64,000 bases of DNA. Origin: Mycolicibacterium sp. P9-64. Its GTDB lineage: Bacteria; Actinomycetota; Actinomycetes; Mycobacteriales; Mycobacteriaceae. The stretch lies in contig NZ_NPKO01000002.1 in the NCBI RefSeq assembly GCF_008329605.1, positions 744,001 through 808,000 of the forward strand, read 5' to 3'. This document shows positions 1 to 12,342 of the stretch, piece by piece. The translations under genes were made by a program, and so were the position numbers. The notes beneath the pieces were generated by a model. The model was not told the origin of the DNA, ran no database searches, and worked only from the letters and a program-made list of their open reading frames with translations. Numbering within the stretch: position 1 is the first letter of the stretch; the number at the start of each line of letters is the position of its first letter.

Positions 1-519
1 GGCGTGTGTCCATGGGGTGCGGTCGGCGAGCGACGTCGACAGCGCGGCAGCGCCCTCGTGGAGCACGGCGAGCTGGTTGGCCAGCTGCCTCGGGTCGCTG
101 GCGCCAGCCTGCTTGGTCAACTTTGCAAGGCTGGTGACGAAGCTGCGCTTGTGGGCGTGGACGATGTCCTTGACCTCGGGCATGGCGTCGGCGGCCTCGA
201 CGGCGGCGTTGTGGAAGGGGCAGCCGCGCAACGGCCCACGCGGAGCGTCGAAAAGCGCGAGGATCCGATCGCGGGGTGTTCGTTGGTCGGCGTCCGGTCC
301 GGGCGAAATGGGGTCTCCGACGCCGTGCTGAATGGCCCGAAGATACTCTTCGACTACGGCGGTCTTGCTCGGGAAGTGTTGGTAGAGCGTCCGTTTCGAT
401 ACCGATGCCTCGCTGGCAAGTCGCTCGACGCCGGTCGCGTTGATGCCTTCGCGATAGAACAGCTTGGTTGCGGTGTCGAGGATGCGTTGGCGTGCGCCGC
501 GGCCGCCCTGGGTATTCAT
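1..519 (-). CDS. TetR-family transcriptional regulator, 3' end cut by window edge
   Basis: Reading leftward from the ATG at 519, the frame stays open to base 1 (173 codons), so the C-terminus lies outside the window. The N-terminus has a TetR helix-turn-helix: residues about 10-50 include RILDTATKLFYREGINATGV, followed by SVSKRTLYQHFPSKTAV. The ligand domain begins with a GCPFHNAAVEAAD segment that contains a cysteine. An imperfect palindrome sits 8 bases upstream of the start, which suggests self-repression. The next gene upstream on the same strand is also a TetR protein, but the two HTH segments differ, so this is not a fresh duplication. The ligand is unknown. Confidence is high for the family and low for the role. 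Confidence 0.9.
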   Translation of the reverse strand, partial: MNTQGGRGARQRILDTATKLFYREGINATGVERLASEASVSKRTLYQHFPSKTAVVEEYLRAIQHGVGDPISPGPDADQRTPRDRILALFDAPRGPLRGCPFHNAAVEAADAMPEVKDIVHAHKRSFVTSLAKLTKQAGASDPRQLANQLAVLHEGAAALSTSLADRTPWTHA

Positions 520-526
520 GCTCGAA

Positions 527-544
527 GTATACCGATGGGTTTAC
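527..544. promoter_or_regulatory. Imperfect palindrome upstream of TetR gene (candidate operator)
   Basis: GTATACC and GGTTTAC flank a 4-base spacer; six of seven arm positions are complementary. It lies just before the start at 519 and overlaps the 3' end of the neighbouring TetR gene. The position suits self-repression by the TetR protein, but this is inferred only from symmetry and location. Confidence 0.4.
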
Positions 545-1203
545 CTATCGGGCAGGGCGGCGAAGGCCAAGGCTGCCGCCTCGTGTGAGGCCTCGGCGCT
601 CTCACGCGTATCACCAAGCCCGACGAAGACATTCACTCCGAGGGCCAGCAAGATCTCCTTCACCGGATCGTCGCACCCGACGAACGTCTCCGCGAGTTCG
701 AGGGTGATGAAGCCATGCGCGAAGCTCCACAACTGGGCCGCGACGCGCGACGGGTCCTGTTCTCTGATCCGACCGCTGTTCACCAGCCGAGCGCACGCCT
801 CGAGGACCTGGGTGTAGGCGTCCAGGAAGGCGTGCGAACGCCCACTTGCACAGGCGGATTCGGTCTGCTGCCGGTAGGTTCCCCGTGTCGAAAGGCCGAA
901 CATCAGGTCGTACAGGTGAGGGTTGTCGTGGGCGACCCGCCGGCACGTCAGCGCCTGAAGGGCGAGATCCGCCATGGGGTCGTCGGTCACCGGTAGCCGG
1001 CGAAACGCCGCATCGAGATCCTTGAAGCCCCGTTCGATGACGGCAGTGGTGAGCTCGGGGATTCCGCCGAAGTGGCTGTAGACCGCCATCGTGGACAGCC
1101 CGGTAGCCGCGGCCACCGTACGTGCCTTGATGGCTGACGGCCCCTGTTCGGCCAGAAGGCGGATGGCCGCGTCGACGAGCCGCTCGGGCACACCGTCCGG
1201 CAT
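541..1203 (-). CDS. TetR-family transcriptional regulator (WHG-type C-terminal domain)
   Basis: A 220-aa protein with an N-terminal TetR HTH at residues about 8-50 (AIRLLAEQGPSAIKARTVAA, then GLSTMAVYSHFGG). The C-terminal region resembles the TetR_C_33/WHG ligand-binding type: LALQALTCRRVAHDNPHLYDLMFG, then QLWSFAHGFITLELAETF. It is divergent from an old-yellow-enzyme-like gene starting at 1314. The 110-base gap holds two tandem palindromes, so this protein probably represses both itself and the oxidoreductase. The ATG start at 1203 is preceded by AAGGGAGA. The inducer cannot be read from sequence. An enone or other electrophile handled by the neighbouring enzyme would be a reasonable guess. 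Confidence 0.9.
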   Translation of the reverse strand: MPDGVPERLVDAAIRLLAEQGPSAIKARTVAAATGLSTMAVYSHFGGIPELTTAVIERGFKDLDAAFRRLPVTDDPMADLALQALTCRRVAHDNPHLYDLMFGLSTRGTYRQQTESACASGRSHAFLDAYTQVLEACARLVNSGRIREQDPSRVAAQLWSFAHGFITLELAETFVGCDDPVKEILLALGVNVFVGLGDTRESAEASHEAAALAFAALPDR

Positions 1204-1230
1204 TGCTCCACGTCTCCCTTGCTGCGTTTG

Positions 1231-1266
1231 TATAACTTCGTTATATTACCCGATAACTTCGTTATC
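1231..1266. promoter_or_regulatory. Two tandem ATAACTTCGTTAT palindromes (candidate TetR operators)
   Basis: TATAACTTCGTTATA at 1231-1245 and GATAACTTCGTTATC at 1252-1266 are each perfect 6-3-6 palindromes. Their centres are 21 bases apart, two turns of the helix. They fill the divergent promoter region between the TetR gene (start 1203) and the oxidoreductase gene (start 1314). Same-face tandem sites suggest cooperative binding by two TetR dimers. Confidence 0.8.
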
Positions 1267-1313
1267 GCATGTCGATGGCGGCATCCGCGCGGCGTCCCTG
1301 AAAGGAAAGTCCC

Positions 1314-2556
<1,243 letters not shown>

Positions 2557-2558
<2 letters not shown>

Positions 2559-2580
2559 TACCCGGTTACCGGGCAGTATC
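2557..2580. terminator. GC-rich hairpin after the oxidoreductase gene
   Basis: GATAC-CCGG-TTA-CCGGG-GTATC symmetry: an inner perfect CCCGG/CCGGG stem with a 3-base loop and outer GATAC/GTATC arms with a two-base bulge. It begins inside the stop codon of the oxidoreductase and ends 26 bases before the LacI-type gene. No T-tract follows. It could be a terminator, or an operator for the downstream LacI protein. Confidence 0.45.
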
Positions 2581-2606
2581 GGTTTGATCGGCTAACGTGA
2601 CGGAGC

Positions 2607-3704
2607 ATGTCCAGAGGACCTGCCCCGCGGCGTAGGGCGACCCTGGCCTCGTTGGCCGCGGAACTCCAGGTTTCGCGCACCACGATCTCCAACGCCTACA
2701 ACAGGCCGGACCAACTCTCGGCCGATCTGCGCGACCGCGTGCTCGCCACCGCCAAGCGGCTGGGGTACGCAGGGCCGGACCCGGTGGCGCGCTCGCTGCG
2801 CACCCGCAGGGCGGGCGCCGTCGGCCTGGTGATCACCCAGCCGCTCAACTACTCGTTCAGCGATCCTGCCGCGATGGACTTCGTCGCCGGTCTCGCCGAG
2901 TCGTGTGAGGAGGTCGGGCAGGGTCTGCTCCTCGTTGCCGTCGGGCCCAACCGCACCCTTGATCACGGCACTGCGGCCGTCCTGTCGGCAGGCGTCGACG
3001 GCTTCGTCGTGTACGCCGCCTCCGACGACGACCCGTATCTGCCCGTGGTGGCACAGCGCGCCCTGCCGACGGTGGTCGTCGACCAGCCCAAGGATCTGCC
3101 GGGGGCATCCCGGGTCGGCATCGACGACCGCGCGGCGATGCGTGCGATGGCCGAGCACGTGGTGGGCCTCGGGCACCGCGAGATCGGGCTGTTGACGATG
3201 CGGCTCGGGCGGATCTGGCCGCACGGTGACGCAGGCCCAGCGGTGGCTGATCGGGAGCGGGTCGACAGCCCGCACTTCCACGTGCAGCGCGAGCGCATCA
3301 ACGGCGTCCACGACGCGATGCGCGATGCCGGGCTGGATCCGGAATCCCTGACGGTGGTGGAGAGCTACGAGCACCTGCCGACGTCGGGCGGTGCCGCCGC
3401 AGAAGTGGCCCTCGACGCCAATCCGCGAATCACGGCGCTGATGTGCACCGCCGACGTGCTGGCGCTCTCGGCGATGGACTATCTCCGGGCGCGCGGCATC
3501 TACGTGCCCGGCCAGATGACCGTGACGGGATTCGACGGCATCCCCGACGCGTTGGCACGCGGGCTGACGACGGTGAAGCAGCCAAGCGTGGAGAAGGGCA
3601 GGCGCGCAGGACGTCTGCTGCACAACCCGCCGCGATCCGGTCTCCCCGAGATCGAGGTGCTCGACACCGAAGTGGTGCGCGGCAGGACGTCTGGCCCGGT
3701 TTAG
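2607..3704 (+). CDS. LacI-family transcriptional regulator
   Basis: A 365-aa regulator. The N-terminal LacI HTH (residues about 10-55) reads TLASLAAELQVSRTTISNAY, then RPDQLSADLRDRVLATAKRL. A periplasmic-binding-like effector domain follows (AGAVGLVITQPLNYSFSDP, then VDGFVVYAASDDDPYLPVV). The C-terminal half has TALMCTADVLALSAMDYL and TVTGFDGIPDALARGLTTV, typical of sugar-responsive members. In M. tuberculosis a LacI-type gene (Rv3575c) lies in the same position next to kstR, so this is the likely ortholog. Its last codons overlap the 3' end of the convergent trehalose-phosphatase gene by 4 bases. The effector is unknown, and a sugar such as trehalose would be only a guess. Confidence 0.88.
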   Translation: MSRGPAPRRRATLASLAAELQVSRTTISNAYNRPDQLSADLRDRVLATAKRLGYAGPDPVARSLRTRRAGAVGLVITQPLNYSFSDPAAMDFVAGLAESCEEVGQGLLLVAVGPNRTLDHGTAAVLSAGVDGFVVYAASDDDPYLPVVAQRALPTVVVDQPKDLPGASRVGIDDRAAMRAMAEHVVGLGHREIGLLTMRLGRIWPHGDAGPAVADRERVDSPHFHVQRERINGVHDAMRDAGLDPESLTVVESYEHLPTSGGAAAEVALDANPRITALMCTADVLALSAMDYLRARGIYVPGQMTVTGFDGIPDALARGLTTVKQPSVEKGRRAGRLLHNPPRSGLPEIEVLDTEVVRGRTSGPV

Positions 3705-4480
3705 CCGCGCCGCTGCAACAGGTAGGCGAGTGCGTCGGCGACGTCCTGCGGGGACTCAACGCGGTACCCCGCCAACGTGTCGCCCGGCCCGACCTTGACC
3801 CCGACGTCTGAGTCGCGCATCCGCCGGAAGGCCTTCTCGTCGGTGACGTCGTCGCCGAAGTACACCACGGCGGTGGCCGCGTCGCGGTCGCGCAGGATGT
3901 CGATGGCCTCGCCCTTGTCTGTCGAGATGACCGCGAACTCCAGCACTGCCTTGCCCGCGGTGATCTCGGCGTCCCACGCCCGTGCGGCCTCCCGTGCGGC
4001 GTCCAGCGCGGCTGCGCCGTCGGCCGCGCTGGCATTGCGCACGTGCAGCGCGACACTGGCCGGCTTGGGCTCGACGGTCACGCCCGGCCGGTTCGCGGCG
4101 ATCGCGGTCAGCTCGGCGATGATCCGGTCCAGCAGTCCGTGGTCGATGTCGTGCGCAAACCCGGGCACATTCCCCGAGTCGCTTCGCTCCTGCCCGCCGG
4201 TGTCGAACTCGGCGCCGTGACTTCCCACCAGATGCACCGACGGCGGCATCGACGACAACTCGCGCAGAGTGCTCAGCGCGCGCCCCGAGACCAGCGCGGC
4301 GGTGGTGGACGGTAGCGCTGCCAGCGCGAGCAATGCTTCGGCAGCAGCAGGCAGCGGACGGGCGTCAGCGGGGTTGGAGACGATCGGTGCGAGGGTGCCG
4401 TCGAAGTCAGATGTGACGAGCAGGCGCGGCGTCGCGGCGACACGGTCGAGCGCGCTGACGAGATCTACCGGGAGGAGCAC
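3701..4480 (-). CDS. otsB: Trehalose-6-phosphate phosphatase
   Basis: A 259-aa HAD-superfamily phosphatase that removes phosphate from trehalose 6-phosphate. HAD motif I is TSDFDGTLAPI (residues about 18-29), motif II is ALVSGRALSTL, the substrate region is HLVGSHGAEF, the lysine motif is GKAVLEFAV, and motif IV is FGDDVTDEKAFRRM. After GSHGAEF there is an unusual stretch DTGGQERSDSGNVPG. It is encoded by a short GC-rich repeat (core TCGCTTCGCTC) found elsewhere in this window, so it looks like an in-frame insertion. The gene is convergent with the LacI-type gene. kstR lies immediately upstream on the same strand, but its stop is only 3 bases from this gene's start, so read-through is possible. 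Confidence 0.92.
   Translation of the reverse strand: MLLPVDLVSALDRVAATPRLLVTSDFDGTLAPIVSNPADARPLPAAAEALLALAALPSTTAALVSGRALSTLRELSSMPPSVHLVGSHGAEFDTGGQERSDSGNVPGFAHDIDHGLLDRIIAELTAIAANRPGVTVEPKPASVALHVRNASAADGAAALDAAREAARAWDAEITAGKAVLEFAVISTDKGEAIDILRDRDAATAVVYFGDDVTDEKAFRRMRDSDVGVKVGPGDTLAGYRVESPQDVADALAYLLQRRG
4170..4198 (+). repeat. Dispersed short repeat copy 1, inside otsB
   Basis: The unit reads TTCCCCG, then AG, then TCGCTTCGCTC, then TGCCCGCC on the + strand. A closely matching copy is at 39763-39790 and a third, reversed, at 23201-23225. Here it lies within the otsB frame and encodes part of a hydrophilic stretch (GQERSDSG) that family members usually lack. Confidence 0.6.
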
Positions 4481-4483
4481 CGG

Positions 4484-5170
4484 TCAAATCTTAGGGTGTT
4501 CCCCATCGCCGATGAGCAGCCGGACCGCGAGGTCCAGGCGCTTGCTGACGTCGGTGGCCGACGCTCGCCGAGTTAGCCAGGCAAGCAGGTTCGACAGCCA
4601 CACGTCGGAGATCACGCGGGCGATGTGGAACTGGTCCTCGGTCGGCTCGCCCTCGCTCATGGCGCGGGCGAACATCGAGTCCATCAGCTTGCCGACGTGA
4701 TCAACCTCACCGGCCGCGGAGGCATCGGCGAACACGAACGCCCGCGTCATGGCCTCGGTCAGCAGCGGGTTGCGCTGCATGGAGCGGTTGAGCTTGCTGA
4801 CCATGATGTTGAGGCGCTGATACGGGGTGCCGCCGGAGAGGGAGGCACGGTCGGTCTTGGCGTCGATGCGCTCGAACTCCCGGCCGAGCGCGGAGACCAG
4901 CAGGTGCACCTTCGATGGAAAGTAGCGGTACAGCGTGCCAACGGCGACGTCTGCGCGTTCGGCCACGGCACGCATCTGAACTGCTTCGTAGCCGCCCTTG
5001 GACGCGATGGCGAGGGTGGCGTCGAGAATCCGCTTGCGGCGTTCGCGTTGCGCCTCGGATCCGAGCTCGGACTCGGCAAGAACGGCCACGTTCGTCACCC
5101 GACGCGGGCTGGAGGTCGAATCGGACCCCGAACCCGGATTGGTAACTGATGGTTGAGAAGACCCGGACAT
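4484..5170 (-). CDS. kstR: KstR, TetR-family repressor of the cholesterol regulon
   Basis: A 228-aa TetR repressor. KstR is known to repress side-chain and ring A/B genes of cholesterol catabolism and to be released by steroid-CoA thioesters. The HTH reads RILDATLAIASKGGYEAVQM, then AVAERADVAVGTLYRYFPSK (residues about 42-88); the ligand domain follows, ending near RLLIGDGEHPKI. The frame is open further upstream to 5311, but ATG at 5170 has a good AAGGAG site about 9 bases before it. A start at 5311 would put the KstR operator next to the start codon and give a 47-residue extension unlike the family. The gene is divergent from fadE34 with a KstR site between, so it is probably autoregulated. 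Confidence 0.95.
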   Translation of the reverse strand: MSGSSQPSVTNPGSGSDSTSSPRRVTNVAVLAESELGSEAQRERRKRILDATLAIASKGGYEAVQMRAVAERADVAVGTLYRYFPSKVHLLVSALGREFERIDAKTDRASLSGGTPYQRLNIMVSKLNRSMQRNPLLTEAMTRAFVFADASAAGEVDHVGKLMDSMFARAMSEGEPTEDQFHIARVISDVWLSNLLAWLTRRASATDVSKRLDLAVRLLIGDGEHPKI

Positions 5171-5311
5171 GCGGCGGTCAGCTCCTTCAGATTGCGCACT
5201 GGGTGAAAACGATACGCATGCCGATCTCTGATTTCCCACCTCCGTGCCCCCGGGACACCTAGATGTCCTGCTGTAATGGCGTTCGACTTGACGTTCGAAC
5301 GCTGGCACCAT

Positions 5312-5325
5312 TAGAACACGTTCTA
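5312..5325. promoter_or_regulatory. KstR operator between kstR and fadE34
   Basis: TAGAACACGTTCTA matches the published KstR consensus TnnAACnnGTTnnA at every fixed position and is nearly a perfect palindrome. It lies 142 bases upstream of kstR and 43 bases upstream of the chosen fadE34 start, so it can control both. Confidence 0.92.
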
Positions 5326-5367
5326 GTGAGAAGCATCGCGTTCTCGCCCAAGGCTAGGAGGCCGGAG

Positions 5368-7509
5368 ATGCCCGTTGCGTCCGCGACCGTCACTGACGAA
5401 GAGTTTGCCGTGCGCGACATGGTCCGTAGCTGGGCCGCGTCTTCGGACTCGATTTCGGCCGCCCGTGCGGTCGAGCAAGGCGACCCCGATGCGTGGCGGG
5501 CCCCGTACCAGGGCCTGGCACAGCTGGGGATCTTCGGTGTCGCGATCCCCGAGGAATTGGGAGGTGCAGGCGGCAGCGTCGAAGACCTCTGCCTGATGAT
5601 CGACGAGGCCGCCGCGGCGTTGGTGCCCGGTCCGGTCGCGACGACGGCGCTGGCCACCCTGGTCGTCACCGACGAGACTCTCCTCGAAGCGCTGGCCTCC
5701 GGTGAACGGACTGCAGGCGTCGCGCTGGTGTCCGACATCGCGTTCGAGTCGGACACCGCGACGGGCACCGCCGAGTTCGTGCTTGGTGGGTTGGCCGACG
5801 GTCTGTTGATCCTTCCAGCAGGAGACACGTGGGTCCTCGTCGACGCCACCGCCGACGGTGTCGCCGTCGAGGCGCTGACGGCCACCGACTTCTCCCGCCC
5901 GCTGGCGCGTGTCACGCTGACGTCGGCGCCCGCCGCGGTGCTCGATCTGCCGTATCAGCGCTTCGTCGACCTGACCGCCACGGTGCTGGCCGCCGAGGCC
6001 GCGGGGCTGGCGCGCTGGATGCTCGAGACGGCGACCGAGTACGCCAAGGTGCGTGAGCAGTTCGGCAAGCCGATCGGCAGCTTCCAGGCGGTCAAGCACA
6101 TGTGCGCCGAGATGCTGCTGCGTTCCGAGCAGGTCCGGGTCGCCGCTGCAGATGCGGCGGCTGCGGTCGCCGACAAGGACGAAGAGCAGTTGTCGATCGC
6201 CGTCGCGGTGGCCGCGACCATCGGCATCGAAGCGGCCAAGGTCAACGCGCGCGACTGCATCCAGGTGCTCGGCGGCATCGGCATCACCTGGGAACACGAC
6301 GCGCATCTGTACATGCGCCGGGCCTACGCGCTTGCTCAGTTCCTCGGCGGCAAGTCGCATTGGTTGCGGCGCAGTGCGGAGCTGACCAGGGCGGGCGTGC
6401 GTAGACAGCTGCACGTCGACGTCGTTGGCGCCGAGGACATTCGGCCCGAGATCGCGGCGACGGTCGCCGACATCGCCGCCCTCACCGAGGACAAGTGGCG
6501 GGTGGCGCTCGCGGAGACGGGCCTGCTGGCGCCGCACTGGCCGAAGCCGTACGGGCGTGCCGCCACCCCCGCCGAGCAGCTGGTGATCGACCAGGAACTC
6601 GCCGCGGCGGGTGTGGCACGCCCCGACCTGGTCATCGGATGGTGGGCTGCCCCAACGATTCTCGAGCACGGAACACCCGAACAGATCGAACGCTTCGTGC
6701 CGCCGACGTTGACCGGCGAGGTGTTCTGGTGCCAGCTGTTCAGCGAGCCCGGCGCAGGCTCCGATCTGGCCTCACTGCGGATGAAAGCCGTTCGCACCGA
6801 GGGTGCGGACGCGAGGAGCAACGGAAAGTCGGGTTGGCTGCTCACCGGGCAGAAGGTGTGGACGTCGCGGGCCGACTGGGCGCAGTGGGGCGTGTGCCTC
6901 GCCAGGACCGACCCGGACGCTCCAAAACACAAGGGCATCACGTACTTCCTCGTCGACATGAAGACCGAGGGCATCGACATCCGGCCGCTGCGCGAGATCA
7001 CCGGCGACAACCTGTTCAACGAGGTGTTCTTCGACGACGTATTCGTGCCCGACGAGATGGTCGTCGGTCAGGTCAACGGCGGCTGGCCGCTTGCTCGCAC
7101 CACGCTGGCCAACGAGCGGATCGCGATGGCGTCCGGCGGCGCCCTGGACAAGGGCATGGAGCACCTGCTGGAGATCGTCGAGGGGCGTGACCTCGACGCA
7201 GCCGAACTGGACCAGCTCGGCACGCTGATCGTCGCGGCTCAGGTGGGCTCACTATTGGATCAGCTGATCGCGAAGATGGCCATGGGAGGCCATGATCCGG
7301 GTGCGCCGTCGAGCGTGCGCAAGCTCATCGGCGTGCGTTACCGGCAGTCGCTTGCCGAGAACATCATGGAGTCCTACGCCGGATCCGGGATCGTCGACTC
7401 GCCCGACGTGCGGTACTTCCTCAACACCAGGTGCCTGTCCATCGCGGGCGGCACCGAGCAGATCCTGCTCACCGTGGCGGGTGAACGGCTCCTCGGCTTG
7501 CCGCGCTAG
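5368..7509 (+). CDS. fadE34: FadE34 (ChsE3), fused acyl-CoA dehydrogenase for steroid side chain
   Basis: A 713-aa fusion of two acyl-CoA-dehydrogenase units. It is known in M. tuberculosis to dehydrogenate steroid-CoA thioesters with a five-carbon side chain. The first unit has EELGGAGGS and EYAKVREQFGKPIGSFQAVK. The second carries the FAD/substrate region (FSEPGAGSDLASLRMKAVRT, then GQKVWTSRADWAQWG), FNEVFFDDVFVPDEMV and the closing GGTEQILLTVAGERLLGLP. The frame opens at 5263, but the KstR operator at 5312-5325 lies inside that extension. ATG at 5368 after GGAGGCCGGAG gives the usual family length, about 711 aa. The gene ends 4 bases into the stop region of the convergent secreted-protein gene. 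Confidence 0.94.
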   Translation: MPVASATVTDEEFAVRDMVRSWAASSDSISAARAVEQGDPDAWRAPYQGLAQLGIFGVAIPEELGGAGGSVEDLCLMIDEAAAALVPGPVATTALATLVVTDETLLEALASGERTAGVALVSDIAFESDTATGTAEFVLGGLADGLLILPAGDTWVLVDATADGVAVEALTATDFSRPLARVTLTSAPAAVLDLPYQRFVDLTATVLAAEAAGLARWMLETATEYAKVREQFGKPIGSFQAVKHMCAEMLLRSEQVRVAAADAAAAVADKDEEQLSIAVAVAATIGIEAAKVNARDCIQVLGGIGITWEHDAHLYMRRAYALAQFLGGKSHWLRRSAELTRAGVRRQLHVDVVGAEDIRPEIAATVADIAALTEDKWRVALAETGLLAPHWPKPYGRAATPAEQLVIDQELAAAGVARPDLVIGWWAAPTILEHGTPEQIERFVPPTLTGEVFWCQLFSEPGAGSDLASLRMKAVRTEGADARSNGKSGWLLTGQKVWTSRADWAQWGVCLARTDPDAPKHKGITYFLVDMKTEGIDIRPLREITGDNLFNEVFFDDVFVPDEMVVGQVNGGWPLARTTLANERIAMASGGALDKGMEHLLEIVEGRDLDAAELDQLGTLIVAAQVGSLLDQLIAKMAMGGHDPGAPSSVRKLIGVRYRQSLAENIMESYAGSGIVDSPDVRYFLNTRCLSIAGGTEQILLTVAGERLLGLPR

Positions 7510-8048
7510 TACGTCGTCCGTGCGCAGGCGGTCGGCGACGTCAGGTTGACGTTGGCGTACACCACCTGGATGTACGAGCAGACGATGTAGTCGGCGTCGG
7601 TCTTGGGCTGGCCCGTGTTCCAGTCGGTGGTACGGGTGTTGCCGACCACGGTGAACTTCTCGGGCGGTCCGCCGTCGAAGTACACGGTGCTGAACTCAAC
7701 TGGCCCAACGGATTTGAACATTCTGGTGTTGGGCGCATTGAAGTCGGAATCCAGGTACACCAGCCGGTCCATCGATCGCAGCGTGGTGTTCTGCTTGGCG
7801 TAGAACTGCGCGGGGAAGCCCGTTGGGCCGTCCGGCGTGAGGAGGTTCGCCGACGACGTGAAGTAGCACTGGGCGTCGGCCTTCACGCACTTGGCGTTGG
7901 TGTGGACCTCCAGCGTGGTCACGTCATCGATGGGGATCGACGCGGTGGCGGAGTTCTCCGCGGCCGACGACACGGCCGTCGGCGCAACGAGAGCCATCGC
8001 GAGCCACGTCGCCGAGATCAGCGCAGCAGAGCAGGCAAACCGCTTCAT
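7506..8048 (-). CDS. Small secreted protein of unknown function (Rv3572-like position)
   Basis: 180 aa with a clear Sec signal peptide: MKRF, a hydrophobic stretch through about residue 25, and a probable cleavage after AVSSAAE. The mature part has four cysteines (CVKADAQC, VCSY, TAC), suggesting disulfides, and ends ACARTTY. No catalytic motif is visible. In M. tuberculosis a conserved hypothetical (Rv3572) occupies the same slot between kshB and fadE34, so this is the likely positional ortholog. It starts at ATG 8048 with AGGGAGCACC just upstream. It reads away from kshB's 3' end and towards fadE34, with which it overlaps by 4 bases. A role in steroid uptake or the cell envelope is possible but not shown. 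Confidence 0.75.
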   Translation of the reverse strand: MKRFACSAALISATWLAMALVAPTAVSSAAENSATASIPIDDVTTLEVHTNAKCVKADAQCYFTSSANLLTPDGPTGFPAQFYAKQNTTLRSMDRLVYLDSDFNAPNTRMFKSVGPVEFSTVYFDGGPPEKFTVVGNTRTTDWNTGQPKTDADYIVCSYIQVVYANVNLTSPTACARTTY

Positions 8049-8089
8049 GGTGCTCCCTCTATCAGGTCCGGCTCAGGTTAGACCGACGA

Positions 8090-9157
8090 TTATTCGTCGT
8101 AGGTGACTTCGACCGAATCCGATGTCGGGTGGGATTGGCAGGCAAGGATCAAGCCCTCGTCCAGATCGGACTGTTCGAGCACGTCGTTGACGTGCATGTC
8201 GACGGTGCCGGATTTGACCAACACCGCGCATGCGCCGCAGTGGCCCTCGCGGCAGGAGAACGGGGCATCCAGGCCCTTGTCGAGCAGCACGTCGAGCAGC
8301 TTGGCGTTGCGTGGCCACCTGACCTCGTGGGTCTCGCCGTCGAGCGTGACGACCGCCGTCGCCGGACCCTCGTCGCTGTCGTCCTCTTCGATCACCACGG
8401 CTGCGAATGGGTCGGATTCCAGCGACTTGAAGACCTCGATGTGCACTCGCTCCGGTGCTGCACCCGCCGCCTTGAGGGCCTCCTCGGCTCCCGCCATGAA
8501 CGGGCCGGGACCGCAGACGAAGGCGTCGCGGTCCACGTATTGCCCGACCAAGCCGGCGAGCGCCACTGCCGTCGGCAGCCCCTGAACGGTCTCGAGCCAG
8601 TGCACGACGGTCAGTCGGTCGGGGTACTTGGCGGCGAGGTCGCGAAGCGCCCCGGCGAAGATCACCGACTTCTCGTCGCGGTTGGCGTAGATCAGCGTCA
8701 CCTTGCCGCCGCCCTCGGAGAGCGCCGACTTGAGGATCGCCATCATCGGGGTAATGCCGCTACCTGCGGCCAGCAGTAGGAAGTCGGTGTCCAGCGTCTT
8801 GGGCACGAACGTGCCCGACGGCGCCAGCACGTGGATCTTCATGCCGGGGTGGGCGTTGTCGCAGAGCCAGTTCGATGCGTAGCCGTCGACGGTGCGCTTG
8901 ACCGTGACGGTCAGCAAGCCATCGGTGAACGGCGAGCTGCACAGCGAATAGCAACGCGCCACCGAGCCGGTGCGCTCGCTTGGCACCCGCAGGGTGAGGA
9001 ACTGTCCGGGCGCATAGCGCAGCCGGTCGGCCGGGATGGGCAGGGCGCCTGGTCCGTCGGGAACCTTGAAGACCAGTGAACGCGCGTCGGCGGTCTCGTC
9101 TACGACGTCTGCCACCTGCAGCTCCAGCACGTGGCTGCCGAGCGGCTCATCCGTCAC
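8090..9157 (-). CDS. kshB: KshB, reductase of 3-ketosteroid 9alpha-hydroxylase
   Basis: A 355-aa reductase that passes electrons from NADH via FAD and a plant-type [2Fe-2S] cluster to the oxygenase KshA, which opens ring B. The FAD domain has RYAPGQFLTLRVPSE and CYSLCSSP. The NAD domain has LLLAAGSGITPMMAIL and FVCGPGPFMAGAEEALKAAG. The C-terminal ferredoxin domain has CREGHCGACAVLVKSG plus a later cysteine in LACQSHP, giving the four cluster ligands. KshA is not in this window. The start is GTG at 9157 with AAGGGAAG about 8 bases upstream. The gene is divergent from hsaA, and a KstR operator lies 40 bases upstream. Confidence 0.95.
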   Translation of the reverse strand: MTDEPLGSHVLELQVADVVDETADARSLVFKVPDGPGALPIPADRLRYAPGQFLTLRVPSERTGSVARCYSLCSSPFTDGLLTVTVKRTVDGYASNWLCDNAHPGMKIHVLAPSGTFVPKTLDTDFLLLAAGSGITPMMAILKSALSEGGGKVTLIYANRDEKSVIFAGALRDLAAKYPDRLTVVHWLETVQGLPTAVALAGLVGQYVDRDAFVCGPGPFMAGAEEALKAAGAAPERVHIEVFKSLESDPFAAVVIEEDDSDEGPATAVVTLDGETHEVRWPRNAKLLDVLLDKGLDAPFSCREGHCGACAVLVKSGTVDMHVNDVLEQSDLDEGLILACQSHPTSDSVEVTYDE

Positions 9158-9196
9158 AGTGCGTACTTCCCTTCGTCGTGCTTGCGCCCTAGAAAC

Positions 9197-9210
9197 TAGA
9201 ACACGTTATA
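9197..9210. promoter_or_regulatory. KstR operator upstream of kshB
   Basis: TAGAACACGTTATA fits TnnAACnnGTTnnA at all fixed positions. It lies 40 bases before the kshB start, on the kshB side of the kshB/hsaA divergent region. Confidence 0.9.
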
Positions 9211-9264
9211 AAAATGCTCTTCCGCAGGTCTAGCGACCGTGGGATTGCCTTACTCGACACAAAT

Positions 9265-9278
9265 CGTAACGTGTTCTA
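9265..9278. promoter_or_regulatory. Near-consensus KstR site upstream of hsaA
   Basis: CGTAACGTGTTCTA has the AAC and GTT cores with correct spacing and the final A, but C instead of T at the first position. It lies 51 bases before the hsaA start. It is probably a weaker site dedicated to the hsa operon, since the fully matching site is nearer kshB. Confidence 0.7.
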
Positions 9279-9328
9279 ATCTTCTGATTAGTTCCTGCAT
9301 CAGCCCCGCAATACCTGGAGGCAAACCC

Positions 9329-12336
<3,008 letters not shown>

Positions 12337-12342
12337 CCTGGC

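Noticed and set aside
1231..1266. Resemblance of ATAACTTCGTTATA to a loxP arm
   Set aside because: There is one extra base, no 8-bp spacer in the loxP arrangement, and each unit is itself a short palindrome in a TetR divergent promoter. An operator explains it better.
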